Shown: one piece after another, positions 7,259 through 16,866 of the stretch
Layout: the number at the start of each line of letters is the position of its first letter
How positions within the stretch are numbered: position 1 is the first letter of the stretch
Origin: Limimaricola soesokkakensis
GTDB lineage: Bacteria; Pseudomonadota; Alphaproteobacteria; Rhodobacterales; Rhodobacteraceae
DNA: 37,166 nt
Assembly: GCF_900172345.1 (NCBI RefSeq)
Contig: NZ_FWFY01000016.1
Coordinates: 1-37,166, forward strand
Direction of reading: 5' to 3'
Translations under genes and position numbers: made by a program
The notes under the pieces: model-generated
The model's database searches: none
Told to the model about the DNA's origin: nothing
What the model saw: the letters and a program-made list of their open reading frames with translations, nothing else

Positions 7259-9652
7259 TCAGCCGCGCAGTTCGCCGCCCGTGGCCTTGGCCACCTTTTC
7301 GACGATCTTGGCGCCCACGGCCTCGATCTCCTTCTCGGTAAGCGTCTTGTCGGTCGGCTGCAGCCGCACCGTGATGGCCACCGACTTGCGCCCCTCGCCC
7401 AGAGAGCCGCCCTGGAACTGGTCGAAGACCCGCACGTCGGAGATCAGCGCCTTGTCCGCGCCGGCCGCGGCGTTGACCAGCGTCAGCGCTTCGACCTGCG
7501 CATCGACCACGAAGGCGAAGTCGCGCTCGACCGGCTGCAAGGTGGGCGGCGTGAAGGCCGGGCGCGCGTTGCCGTTCTGGCGCGGCAGCGGCACCTCCTC
7601 GGGGAACAGCACGAAGGCGACAGCCGGGCCCTTCACGTCGAGCGCCGAGAGCACCTTGGGGTGCAGCTCGCCGAACACGCCGAGCACCTTCTTGGGCCCG
7701 AGGCAGATCCGCCCGTGGCGGCCCGGATGCCACCAGCCTTCGGCGCCGCGCAGGATCTGCACCTTGGCGGGCGCGCCCATCGAGGCCAGCACCGCCTCGG
7801 CATCAGCCTTCGCGTCGAAGAGGTCCACGGGCCGCGACGCGCCATGCACGTCCTTCGGCCCGGTGCGCCCGGTCAGTAGGCCTGCCACGGCCAGCCGCTG
7901 CTCGCCCGGCTCGCCGCCGAAAAAGACATGCCCCGCCTCGAACAGCGCCAGATCGCTGGTGCCTCGCGCCTGATTGCGCGCGGCGGCGCGCAGGAGGCCC
8001 GGCAGCAGGTCGGGGCGCATGTGGCTCATCTCGGAGGAGATCGGGTTCTCGAGCCGCGTCGCGTCCGAGCCGCCGCCGAACAGCGCCGCCGCCTCAGCGT
8101 CGATGAAGCTGTAGGTGACGCATTCGTCGTAGCCGAGCGCCGCCGTGGTGCGCCGCGCCTTGGCAAGCCGCGCCTGCATCGGCGTCAGCATCGGTTGGGC
8201 CACGCCCTCGGGGCGCGGCAGCGGCACGCCCTTGAGCTTCGACAACGAGGCCACACGCGCGACCTCCTCCACTAGATCGGCCTCGCCCTGGATGTCCGAG
8301 CGCCAGGCCGGCACATGCGCCATCCCGTCGTCGAGCCGGAAGCCGAGCCGGTCAAGCGTCTGGCGCTGCTCCTTCACGGGGATATCCATGCCGACGAGCT
8401 TCGTCACCGCCTTGGGATCGAAGCGGTAGGCGCGGCTGTTGTCGGGTGTCGCGCCCGCGATCGCCATCTTCGACGCCTCGCCGCCCGCGTGATCGACGAT
8501 CATCCGCACCGCGATCTGCAGCCCGGTGGTCACGAAATCGGTGTCGATGCCGCGCTCGAAGCGCTGTCGTGCGTCGGAATGGATGCGCAGCGCCCGCCCG
8601 GTGAGCGCGATCTGCACCGGGTTCCACAGCGCGCTCTCGACGAAGACGTTGGTGGTCTCCTCGGTCACGCTGGTATCCATGCCGCCCATGATGCCCGCGA
8701 GGCTCTCAACGCCGTTGTCGTCGGAGATGACGATCATCCCGTGATCGAGCGTGTAGCTCTTCTCGTCGAGCGCGGCGAAGCTTTCGCCCCCCTTGGCGCG
8801 GTGCACCCGCAGGTTGCCCGCGACCTTGTCGGCGTCGAAGACGTGCAGCGGCCGGTTCAGGTCGTAGGTGACGTAGTTGGTCACGTCGACGAGGAAGCTG
8901 ATCGGCCGCAGGCCGAGGGCGCGCAGCCGGTCCTGCATCCATTCGGGCGAGGGGCCGTTCTTCACGCCGCGAATGAGGCGGCCTGCGAAGATCGGGCAGC
9001 CGTCGCGGGTGTCGGGCGCGATCTCGACGCCGATCGGGCAGTCAAAGCCACCCTGCACCGCGTTGACCTCGAGCGGCTTCAGCTTGCCGATGCCGCGCGC
9101 CGAGAGATCGCGCGCGATGCCGCGGATGCCGAGCGCGTCGCCGCGGTTCGGCGTGATCGCGATCTCGATCACCGGATCGACCTTCGAGGGATCGTTCTCG
9201 GCCAGCCAGTCGGCGAAGCTTTGCCCGACCTCGCCGGAGGGCAGCTCGATGATGCCCTCATGCGCGTCACCAAGCCCCAGTTCGCGCTCCGAGCACATCA
9301 TGCCATGGCTCTCGACGCCGCGGATCTTGCCGACGCCGATGGTGAAGTCGGGACCGGGCACATAGGTGCCGGGCCGCGCGACGACGACGGTGATGCCTTG
9401 GCGGGCGTTAGGGGCACCGCAAATAATTTGGTCCTCGCCGCCAGGCAGGTCGACGCGGCAGATCTGCAGCTTGTCGGCGTCGGGATGGCGTTCTGCCGAA
9501 ACCACGCGACCGAGGACAAAATCCTTGAGGGCGGCGGCGGGGTTCTCGATGCCCTCGACCTCGAGCCCGAGATCGGTCAGCGCCTCGGCGATCTCGTCGA
9601 CGGTCGCCGTGGTATCGAGATGGTCCTTGAGCCAGGAGAGGGTGAATTTCAT
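7259..9652 (-). CDS. pheT: Phenylalanyl-tRNA synthetase beta subunit
   Basis: PheT forms the alpha2-beta2 enzyme with PheS that charges tRNA-Phe. The 797-residue length is standard. The order of domains is visible: start MKFTLSWLKDHLDT; the tRNA-binding OB domain at about 40-150 (HPDADKLQICRVDLPGG, HGMMCSERELGLG); the B3/B4 editing region; the B5 domain; the catalytic-like core; and the C-terminal ferredoxin-fold anticodon-binding domain (about 705-797), which recognises tRNA. It follows pheS but is separated from it by a gene for a small secreted protein. A terminator-like hairpin follows its stop. Confidence 0.97.
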   Translation of the reverse strand: MKFTLSWLKDHLDTTATVDEIAEALTDLGLEVEGIENPAAALKDFVLGRVVSAERHPDADKLQICRVDLPGGEDQIICGAPNARQGITVVVARPGTYVPGPDFTIGVGKIRGVESHGMMCSERELGLGDAHEGIIELPSGEVGQSFADWLAENDPSKVDPVIEIAITPNRGDALGIRGIARDLSARGIGKLKPLEVNAVQGGFDCPIGVEIAPDTRDGCPIFAGRLIRGVKNGPSPEWMQDRLRALGLRPISFLVDVTNYVTYDLNRPLHVFDADKVAGNLRVHRAKGGESFAALDEKSYTLDHGMIVISDDNGVESLAGIMGGMDTSVTEETTNVFVESALWNPVQIALTGRALRIHSDARQRFERGIDTDFVTTGLQIAVRMIVDHAGGEASKMAIAGATPDNSRAYRFDPKAVTKLVGMDIPVKEQRQTLDRLGFRLDDGMAHVPAWRSDIQGEADLVEEVARVASLSKLKGVPLPRPEGVAQPMLTPMQARLAKARRTTAALGYDECVTYSFIDAEAAALFGGGSDATRLENPISSEMSHMRPDLLPGLLRAAARNQARGTSDLALFEAGHVFFGGEPGEQRLAVAGLLTGRTGPKDVHGASRPVDLFDAKADAEAVLASMGAPAKVQILRGAEGWWHPGRHGRICLGPKKVLGVFGELHPKVLSALDVKGPAVAFVLFPEEVPLPRQNGNARPAFTPPTLQPVERDFAFVVDAQVEALTLVNAAAGADKALISDVRVFDQFQGGSLGEGRKSVAITVRLQPTDKTLTEKEIEAVGAKIVEKVAKATGGELRG

Positions 9653-9664
9653 GGGTTTGGCCCT

Positions 9665-10066
9665 TTACTGGTCGAGATCGGCGCGCAGCGCGCGGAACGG
9701 TGTGCTCATGCAATCGCCGAGCGTCACGGTGAAGCCGGTCGGAAATTCCGGCTTGTCGAAAGCCACCACGGCACGGCCCCACATGGTCGAGCCGATGCCG
9801 TCGGGACCCGTCAGCGTCGCGCCGCAGAGGCCTTCGCCTTCGGCGATCCAGTAGGCCTCGTGGACACCGCGCTGTTTCCAGTTGCCTGCGAGGCCGGGAA
9901 TATAGAGCCGGCCCTGCGCCGCGTCCTCAGTCGGAAACGACAAGATGGCGGTGTCGCCCTCGTCGGTCTCATAGGCAAGCGCGCCAAGGTCGGAGACCCA
10001 CATCTCGCCGGCCGCGACCGGCCCGGCCACCGCGACGGCCAGTGCCGCACAGAAGGGGATGCGCAT
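9665..10066 (-). CDS. Secreted 133-residue protein of unknown function between pheS and pheT
   Basis: The protein begins MRIPFCAALAVAVAGPVAAG, a standard signal peptide with likely cleavage after the AxA at about residue 19, so it is probably periplasmic. The mature part (about 114 residues) is rich in aromatic residues (EMWVSDLGALAYETDEGDTA; GVHEAYWIAEGEGLCGATLT) and has two cysteines that could form a disulfide. I recognise no family. It starts 5 bases after the pheS stop and ends 12 bases before pheT, so it must be co-transcribed with both. No strong ribosome site precedes it, which suggests translational coupling to pheS. Confidence 0.8.
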   Translation of the reverse strand: MRIPFCAALAVAVAGPVAAGEMWVSDLGALAYETDEGDTAILSFPTEDAAQGRLYIPGLAGNWKQRGVHEAYWIAEGEGLCGATLTGPDGIGSTMWGRAVVAFDKPEFPTGFTVTLGDCMSTPFRALRADLDQ

Positions 10067-10071
10067 GAGGC

Positions 10072-11130
10072 TCAACCCCGCAGCGTCGGCACGTCGAGCG
10101 CCGCGAAGCCATAGTGCTTGAGCCAGCGCAAGTCGCTCTCGAAGAAGGCGCGCAGGTCGGGGATGCCGTATTTCAGCATCGCCAGACGGTCGATGCCGAG
10201 GCCGAAGGCGAAGCCCTGATACTTCTCGGGGTCGATCTTGGCGTTGCGCAGCACCTTGGGGTGCACCATGCCGGAGCCAAGCACTTCGAGCCAGTCGTCG
10301 CCCTCGCCCACCTTCACGGTGCCGTCCTGCCACGAGCACTGGATGTCGACCTCGGCCGAAGGCTCGGTGAAGGGGAAGTGCGAGGCGCGGAAGCGGGTCT
10401 TCACCGGCTTGCCGAAGAAGGCCGAGAGGAACTCCTCCAGCACCCATTTCAGATTGGCCATGGTGATGTCGGTGCCGATGGCGAGACCCTCGACCTGATG
10501 GAACATCGGCGTGTGGGTCTGGTCGTAATCGGCGCGGTAGACGCGGCCCGGGCAGATGATGCGAATGGGTGCGCCGTTCTCTTCCATCGAGCGGATCTGC
10601 ACCGGCGAGGTATGGGTCCTGAGCACATGCGGCGGGCGGTTATCGCCTGTCGCGCGGTGCGTGTAGAAGGTGTCCATCTCGGCCCGGGCCGGGTGATGAC
10701 CGGGAATGTTGAGCGCGTCGAAATTGTACCAGTCGCTCTCGATCTGCGGACCCTCGGCGGCCGAGAAGCCCATATCGGCGAAGATCGCGACGATTTCCTC
10801 GGTCACCTGGCTGATCGGGTGGATCGTGCCGGTGCGCGTGGGCCGCGCGGGCAGCGTCACGTCGAGCCATTCGGCCTCGAGCCGCTTCTCGAGCGCGGCA
10901 TCGGCGAGCGACGCCTTGCGCGCGGCCAGCGCGCTGGCGATCTCGTCCTTGAGCGCGTTGAGCTTCGGCCCCTTCTCCTGACGCTCCTCGGGGGTCATGC
11001 CGCCCAGCGTCTTCATCAGGCCGGAAATCTCGCCCTTCTTGCCCAGCGCGCGCACGCGCAGATCCTCGATTCCGGCCTCGTCGCCGGCCTCGGCGATCAG
11101 CCCCAGATACCTGTCCCGAAGATCGTCCAT
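10072..11130 (-). CDS. pheS: Phenylalanyl-tRNA synthetase alpha subunit
   Basis: PheS is the catalytic class II subunit. The 352-residue protein has an N-terminal coiled-coil tRNA-contact domain (about 1-95) and the class II core: motif 2 region ([20 protein letters not shown]), [10 protein letters not shown], and the C-terminal motif 3 [20 protein letters not shown]. The TGA stop is 5 bases from the next gene. Upstream lie two hairpins and then rplT, the order common in many bacteria (rpmI-rplT-pheS-pheT). Confidence 0.98.
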   Translation of the reverse strand: MDDLRDRYLGLIAEAGDEAGIEDLRVRALGKKGEISGLMKTLGGMTPEERQEKGPKLNALKDEIASALAARKASLADAALEKRLEAEWLDVTLPARPTRTGTIHPISQVTEEIVAIFADMGFSAAEGPQIESDWYNFDALNIPGHHPARAEMDTFYTHRATGDNRPPHVLRTHTSPVQIRSMEENGAPIRIICPGRVYRADYDQTHTPMFHQVEGLAIGTDITMANLKWVLEEFLSAFFGKPVKTRFRASHFPFTEPSAEVDIQCSWQDGTVKVGEGDDWLEVLGSGMVHPKVLRNAKIDPEKYQGFAFGLGIDRLAMLKYGIPDLRAFFESDLRWLKHYGFAALDVPTLRG

Positions 11131-11149
11131 GTCGTCACCCTTTTCTGCC

Positions 11150-11218
11150 GGACCGGACTAGCAGGCCGGTCCCGAAACGCAAGAAGCCGCGCGGCCCGTA
11201 AGGGGGCGGCGCGGCTTC
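11150..11218 (-). promoter_or_regulatory. Two hairpins in the rplT-pheS gap
   Basis: A 10-bp perfect stem (11183-11192 with 11209-11218, 16-base loop) lies just after rplT on the minus strand and is followed by T-rich bases (TTCTTGCGTTT). A second 7-bp stem (11150-11156 with 11166-11172, 9-base loop) follows before pheS. The first could terminate or attenuate transcription between ribosomal-protein and synthetase genes. I found no phenylalanine-rich leader peptide. Confidence 0.5.
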
Positions 11219-11239
11219 CGTTCAGTCTATCGCTTGGCC

Positions 11240-11602
11240 TCAGGCCAGAGCGGCGCGCGCCTTGTCGACGATCGCGTTGAACGCCTCGGGCTCGTGCACC
11301 GCGAGATCGGCGAGAACCTTGCGGTCCACCTCGATGCCGGCGAGGGCAAGGCCGTTGATGAAGCGCGAGTAGGTCATCTGCTCGTCATGGGCCCGGACAC
11401 CGGCGTTGATCCGCTGGATCCACAGGGCGCGGAAGTTCCGCTTGCGGGTCTTGCGGTCGCGGGTCGCGTACTGGTTGGCCTTGTCGACGGCCTGCTTGGC
11501 GACCTTGAAGGTCCGGCTACGACGGTCGTAATAGCCTTTCGCCTGATCAAGAATCTTCTTGTGGCGACGATGGGTGACGGTACCACCTTTGGTGCGGCTC
11601 AT
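11240..11602 (-). CDS. rplT: 50S ribosomal protein L20
   Basis: L20 binds 23S rRNA early in 50S assembly and in many bacteria represses its own operon. The 120-residue protein begins [20 protein letters not shown] and contains [19 protein letters not shown] and [20 protein letters not shown], the conserved L20 core. It starts 12 bases after rpmI, in the usual rpmI-rplT pair. infC, which often precedes rpmI, is not adjacent: pyk lies there instead. Confidence 0.98.
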   Translation of the reverse strand: MSRTKGGTVTHRRHKKILDQAKGYYDRRSRTFKVAKQAVDKANQYATRDRKTRKRNFRALWIQRINAGVRAHDEQMTYSRFINGLALAGIEVDRKVLADLAVHEPEAFNAIVDKARAALA

Positions 11603-11614
11603 ATCAAGGTCTCC

Positions 11615-11815
11615 TTAGCGCGCGTAGGGCATCATCGGCTTGATGATCTTCTCATCAGCCTTGGCCAGAACAGTGGTGCCACGTGCGTCACGGATGAACT
11701 TCGTGGTGCGCTTGATCATGCCGTGGCGCTTGCCCGCCTGGCCGGCCTTGATCCGGCCCGAGGCCGTCACCTTGAACCGCTTCTTGCAGCTCGACTTCGT
11801 CTTCATCTTGGGCAT
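11615..11815 (-). CDS. rpmI: 50S ribosomal protein L35
   Basis: The 66-residue, strongly basic protein begins [20 protein letters not shown], followed by the [15 protein letters not shown]-type core that defines L35. The start at 11815 follows a GGGAG-type ribosome site; longer in-frame versions to 11866 add sequence not seen in L35. It is the first gene of the rpmI-rplT pair. Confidence 0.97.
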   Translation of the reverse strand: MPKMKTKSSCKKRFKVTASGRIKAGQAGKRHGMIKRTTKFIRDARGTTVLAKADEKIIKPMMPYAR

Positions 11816-11888
11816 TTCCATCTCCCTTCCGGAACGGTGGTGGGACCGTTCGCCTCGGCATGCCAAGAAGGCCGGACGAACGGGGTGA

Positions 11889-11940
11889 GCGCGCCGTATA
11901 AGCGGCGCGCGAGATCATGGCAAGGGGGGCGTCGCCCCCC
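11889..11940 (-). terminator. Two hairpins between pyk and rpmI
   Basis: A 7-bp stem GGGGGGC/GCCCCCC (11924-11930 with 11934-11940) begins 5 bases after the pyk stop on the minus strand. A second 8-bp stem (11889-11896 with 11903-11910, 6-base loop TATAAG) follows. The first may terminate pyk. The second lies in what would be the rpmI leader. T-runs are poor. Confidence 0.5.
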
Positions 11941-11945
11941 TGCCC

Positions 11946-13391
<1,446 letters not shown>

Positions 13392-13562
13392 CAGAAGGAT
13401 CCTCTCGACTGTCCCCATGGACGCGATAAGTGTTCGGTCGGGCGGCGGACAGGTCCGTTACCGCTACCAGAGCCGGTTCGGCGTCGTTATTGCGCAAAAC
13501 GGCCCGCGTCACAACTGCCCGTGCGACACCCGAGCGAACGACCGTGGAGAATACCAGATTTC

Positions 13563-14306
13563 ATGACTTCGGAAGCCTACCGCACCGTCGGCGAAGAGCG
13601 CCGCTCCCGCTGGCTCGTCACCTGCGACCATGCCAGCAACCACGTGCCCGACTGGGTCTCGGGCGGCGATCTCGGCCTGCCCGCCTCGGACATGGCGCGC
13701 CACATCGCCTGGGACGTGGGCGCTGCAGGGCTCACCGAGGCGCTGGCTGAACGGCTCGACGCGCCGGCGATCCTCTCGAAATTTTCGCGGCTGGTGATCG
13801 ACCCCAACCGGGGCGAGGACGACCCGACGCTCTTGATGAAGCTCTATGACGGCTCGATCATCCCCGGCAACCGCCATGCGGGACCCGAGGAGACCGAGGA
13901 GCGGCTGGCGCGGCTGCATCGCCCCTACCATGCCGCCTATGCCGACCTCGCGGCGCGGCGCGATCACCCGGTGATCGTGGCGATCCACAGCTATACGCCG
14001 CAGCTTCGAGGCCGCCCGCCCCGGCCATGGCAGGTGGCGGTGCTGCACAGCCACCTCGATTCGCGCCTCGCGCATCCTCTGATCGCGCGGCTGCGTGACG
14101 AGGACGATCTGACGGTCGGCGACAACCAGCCCTATTCGGGTCACCTGCCCGGCGATTCCATCGACCGGCACGCGCTGTCCCATGGCCGCCCGAACGTGCT
14201 GATCGAGGTGCGCAACGACCTGATCGAGGAAGAGGCGGGCCAGATCGCTTGGGCCGACCGCTTGGCGCCGATCCTGTGCGACATACTTCGCGAAACGGGA
14301 CTGTAA
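13563..14306 (+). CDS. N-formylglutamate amidohydrolase family protein
   Basis: The 247-residue protein matches the N-formylglutamate amidohydrolase (HutG-like) family: a zinc-site region LVTCDHASNHVPDW near residue 20, a conserved FSRLVIDPNRGEDDPTL block, AIHSYTP, and NQPYSGHLPGDSIDRHA with NVLIEVRNDLI near the C-terminus. Family members hydrolyse N-formylglutamate or related N-acyl amino acids in the cytosol. There are no hut neighbours, so histidine degradation is not supported by context. The start at 13563 has only a weak, distant ribosome site. It is probably co-transcribed with the DUF1244 gene 11 bases downstream. Confidence 0.88.
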   Translation: MTSEAYRTVGEERRSRWLVTCDHASNHVPDWVSGGDLGLPASDMARHIAWDVGAAGLTEALAERLDAPAILSKFSRLVIDPNRGEDDPTLLMKLYDGSIIPGNRHAGPEETEERLARLHRPYHAAYADLAARRDHPVIVAIHSYTPQLRGRPPRPWQVAVLHSHLDSRLAHPLIARLRDEDDLTVGDNQPYSGHLPGDSIDRHALSHGRPNVLIEVRNDLIEEEAGQIAWADRLAPILCDILRETGL

Positions 14307-14317
14307 GGAGAGCGATG

Positions 14318-14647
14318 ATGAGCCGGATGGACGAGATTGACGAGACGACCCGCACCGAGATCGAGGCGGCGGCGTTCCGCAGGCTGCGCCAGCACCTGAT
14401 GGAGGAACGCACCGACGTGCAGAACATCGACCTGATGAACCTCGCGGGCTTCTGCCGCAATTGCCTGTCGCGCTGGATGCAGGAGGCGGCGGCCGCGCGC
14501 GGCCACGAGATGTCCAAGGACGAGGCGCGCGAAGCCTACTACGGCATGCCCTACGAGGAATGGCGCGACAAGCATCAGACCGAGGCGACCGAGGCGACCC
14601 GCGCCGCCTTCGACGCGGCGCAGAAACACGAGGGGAGCGAAGGCTGA
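14318..14647 (+). CDS. DUF1244 family protein
   Basis: This 109-residue acidic helical protein carries the DUF1244 core: AAAFRRLRQHLMEERTDVQN, then DLMNLAGFCRNCLSRWMQEA with a conserved CxxC (FCRNC), and EAREAYYGMPYEEWRDKHQ. The family is common in Proteobacteria and has no firm function. Two adjacent ATG codons (14315 and 14318) follow AAGGAG; 14318 gives the better spacing. It probably forms a two-gene unit with the upstream amidohydrolase. The CxxC could bind metal or be redox-active, but that is inference. Confidence 0.9.
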   Translation: MSRMDEIDETTRTEIEAAAFRRLRQHLMEERTDVQNIDLMNLAGFCRNCLSRWMQEAAAARGHEMSKDEAREAYYGMPYEEWRDKHQTEATEATRAAFDAAQKHEGSEG

Positions 14648-14651
14648 TCCC

Positions 14652-14966
14652 TCAGCCGTAGCGCCGCAGGGTCTCCATCTCGATCGAGAGCCGCATCTCC
14701 AGATCGGCGAGCGCCCGCATCGCGTCGCGGCGCTCGGCCTCGCCAGTCGTTTCCGCAAGGCGGGCCCGCGCCTCGGTGACCTGCGCCTTGAGGGTCACCG
14801 CCTGCGGCTTGGCGCCCGATTCCCGCATCAAACGGTCGAGCACGGCATCGCCGGGCGTATGCAGGTCGGGGATCGGCTTGCCGGCCCCCGGCAGGTCGTC
14901 GAAGGCGCCTTCGCGCTCGGCCTTGGCGATCACCCGGCTGATGTGGTCGATCAGGGGATGGTCCAT
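14652..14966 (-). CDS. DUF1992 (DnaJ-C28-like) family protein
   Basis: The 104-residue protein begins MDHPLIDHISRVIAKAEREG and carries the DUF1992 signature FDDLPGAGKPI, also present in eukaryotic DNAJC28, followed by a helical region. There is no J domain itself. It is soluble and cytosolic. It is the last gene of a minus-strand run with the aminotransferase, epimerase, MBL hydrolase and acyl-CoA dehydrogenase. Its function is unknown; it converges with the DUF1244 gene 4 bases away. Confidence 0.9.
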   Translation of the reverse strand: MDHPLIDHISRVIAKAEREGAFDDLPGAGKPIPDLHTPGDAVLDRLMRESGAKPQAVTLKAQVTEARARLAETTGEAERRDAMRALADLEMRLSIEMETLRRYG

Positions 14967-14981
14967 GTCATGGCTCCCCGC

Positions 14982-15842
14982 TCAGATTCCGGCCTTGCGG
15001 CTTTCCTCGATATAGATCTCGCGCAGTCTCGCCGCCACCGGGCCGGGCGTGCCCCGCCCCACAGAAACGCCGTCGATCTCCACCACCGGCATCACGAAGG
15101 TCGAAGCCGAGGTGATGAAGGCTTCGTCGGCCTGCTTGGCCTCCTCGATCGAGAAGGCGCGCTCCTCGACCTTCATCTGCGCCTCGCGCGCGAAACGCAG
15201 CACCGCAGCGCGGGTGATGCCATGCAGGATCTCGTGGCTCAACTGGCGGGTGATGATGGTGTCGCCCTTGACGATATAGGCGTTGTTCGAAGTGCCCTCG
15301 GTGACGTGGTCATGCTCGACCATCCAGGCGTCATCGGCGCCTGCCGCCTTGGCCATCATCTTGCCCATCGAGGGGTAGAGCAGCTGCACCGTCTTGATGT
15401 CCCGGCGGCCCCAACGAATGTCGGGGATCGAGATCACCTTGATGCCGGTCTTGGCCGCCGGGCTCTCGGCCAGTCCGAGCTTGGACTGGGTGAACAGCAC
15501 CACCGTCGGTTCGGTCTCTTCTGGCGGAAACATGAAATCCCGGTCATTCGGCGCGCCACGCGTGATCTGGAGATAGATCAGGCCTTCTTCGATGCCGTTG
15601 CGTGCGACCAGTTCGCGGTGGATCTCTAGGAGCGCCTCATCCTCCATCGGCTTTCGGATCTGCAGCTCTGAGAGCGAGCGCGCGAGCCGCGTCGCGTGGC
15701 CCTCGAAGTCGATCAGCTTGCCACCGAGCACCGAGGTGACCTCGTAGACCCCATCGGCCATCAGGAAACCGCGATCAAAGACGGAAACCTTCGCCTCGTG
15801 CTCGGGCAGGTACTCCCCGTTGACATAGACGGTACGGGTCAT
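14982..15842 (-). CDS. dat: D-amino-acid transaminase-type class IV aminotransferase
   Basis: This PLP enzyme of fold type IV probably interconverts D-alanine and D-glutamate with their 2-oxo acids. The 286-residue protein starts MTRTVYVNGEYLPEHEAKVS, has DRGFLMADGVYEVTSV, the catalytic lysine region DIKTVQLLYPSMGKMMAK and the cofactor-binding TEGTSNNAYIV motif. The ATG at 15842 has an AGGAG site. Branched-chain aminotransferases share this fold; the short length and DGVYEV motif favour the D-amino acid type. The dipeptide epimerase just upstream supports a D-amino-acid or cell-wall recycling setting. Confidence 0.88.
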   Translation of the reverse strand: MTRTVYVNGEYLPEHEAKVSVFDRGFLMADGVYEVTSVLGGKLIDFEGHATRLARSLSELQIRKPMEDEALLEIHRELVARNGIEEGLIYLQITRGAPNDRDFMFPPEETEPTVVLFTQSKLGLAESPAAKTGIKVISIPDIRWGRRDIKTVQLLYPSMGKMMAKAAGADDAWMVEHDHVTEGTSNNAYIVKGDTIITRQLSHEILHGITRAAVLRFAREAQMKVEERAFSIEEAKQADEAFITSASTFVMPVVEIDGVSVGRGTPGPVAARLREIYIEESRKAGI

Positions 15843-15903
15843 GGCGCTCTCCTGTTGGCTCTCATGCCCCTTCTGCCGCAAGGTGAGGCGCTGCGCCAGA
15901 GGG

Positions 15904-16866
15904 TCAGCCCCAGAGTGCCGGATCGGCGGGGTGCAGCCCCGCCGCGTCATGATGCATCGGCGGCTCCCGGTCGCGCGCCAATAGCAGCGGCCCGTCGAGA
16001 TCGACCAGCTCCGCCCCCTGCGCCACCAGATGCGCCGGTGCCATGGCGAGCGAAGAACCGACCATGCAGCCGACCATCACCCTGTAACCCGCGGCCCGCG
16101 CCGCGTCGCGCAGGGCCAGCGCCTCGGTCAGGCCGCCGGTCTTGTCGAGCTTGATATTGGCCGTGTCGTACTTGTCCTTCAGGCCGGGCAGCGAGGCGCG
16201 GTCGTGGCAGCTTTCGTCGGCGCAGACCGGCACGGGCCGGTCGATGCCCGCGAGGGCGTCGTCCTCGCCCGCCGGTAAGGGCTGTTCCACCAAGGCCACG
16301 CCGAGGCGCAGCAGATGCGGCGCGAGATCGGCATAGATCGCCGCGCTCCAGCCCTCATTGGCATCAACGATGATCGTGGATTGCGGCGCGCCGCGCCGCA
16401 CCGCCTCGAGCCGGGGCATGTCGTCCGGCGTGCCGAGCTTGATCTTGAGGATCGGCCGATGCGCCTCCTCGCGTGCCCGGCGCTCCATCGCCTCCGGCGC
16501 CTCGAGCGACAGGGTGTAGGCGGTGACGAGCGGCGCGGGCGGCGCCAGCCCGGCCAGTTTCCAGACCGGCTTCCCTGCCCGCTTGGCTTCGAGGTCCCAC
16601 AGAGCGCAATCGACCGCATTGCGCGCGGCACCGGGCGGCAGCGCCTCCTGCAACGCGGCCCGGTCGATCCCCCTAGGAAGGCCCTGTATCTGTGCGCGCA
16701 CGCTGGCGAGGCTTTCGCCGTAGCGCGCGTATGGCACACATTCACCTCTGCCCTCGTGGCCGTCACGGCAAATCCGCACGCTCAGCACCTGTGCTGCGCT
16801 GCGGCTACCACGGCTGATCGTGAAGGCGCGTGCGAGCGGAAAGCTCTCTTCGAAAACCTCGATCAT
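15904..16866 (-). CDS. Dipeptide epimerase (enolase superfamily)
   Basis: This 320-residue protein of the muconate-lactonising subgroup resembles L-Ala-D/L-Glu epimerase, which recycles murein peptides. The catalytic set is visible: the KxK motif LKIKLG (K141, K143), metal ligands in VDANEGW (D168), VEQPLP (E194) and ADES (D217), and the opposite-face lysine in NIKLDKTGG. It starts with an ATGA overlap with the stop of the upstream MBL gene at 16863-16866. Specificity for Ala-Glu is inferred from family and from the adjacent D-amino-acid aminotransferase; other dipeptides are possible. Confidence 0.88.
   Translation of the reverse strand: MIEVFEESFPLARAFTISRGSRSAAQVLSVRICRDGHEGRGECVPYARYGESLASVRAQIQGLPRGIDRAALQEALPPGAARNAVDCALWDLEAKRAGKPVWKLAGLAPPAPLVTAYTLSLEAPEAMERRAREEAHRPILKIKLGTPDDMPRLEAVRRGAPQSTIIVDANEGWSAAIYADLAPHLLRLGVALVEQPLPAGEDDALAGIDRPVPVCADESCHDRASLPGLKDKYDTANIKLDKTGGLTEALALRDAARAAGYRVMVGCMVGSSLAMAPAHLVAQGAELVDLDGPLLLARDREPPMHHDAAGLHPADPALWG

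Noticed and set aside
6570-7733. Minus-strand extension of the azoR frame
   Set aside because: It runs through mscL and the end of pheT in another frame; AzoR starts at 6569.
8315-10114. 599-codon plus-strand open frame
   Set aside because: It lies opposite pheT, the small secreted protein and the pheS end; those have conserved motifs while this frame has none.
11131-11239. Phenylalanine leader peptide for pheST attenuation
   Set aside because: No ATG-started short frame with clustered phenylalanine codons is present on the minus strand.
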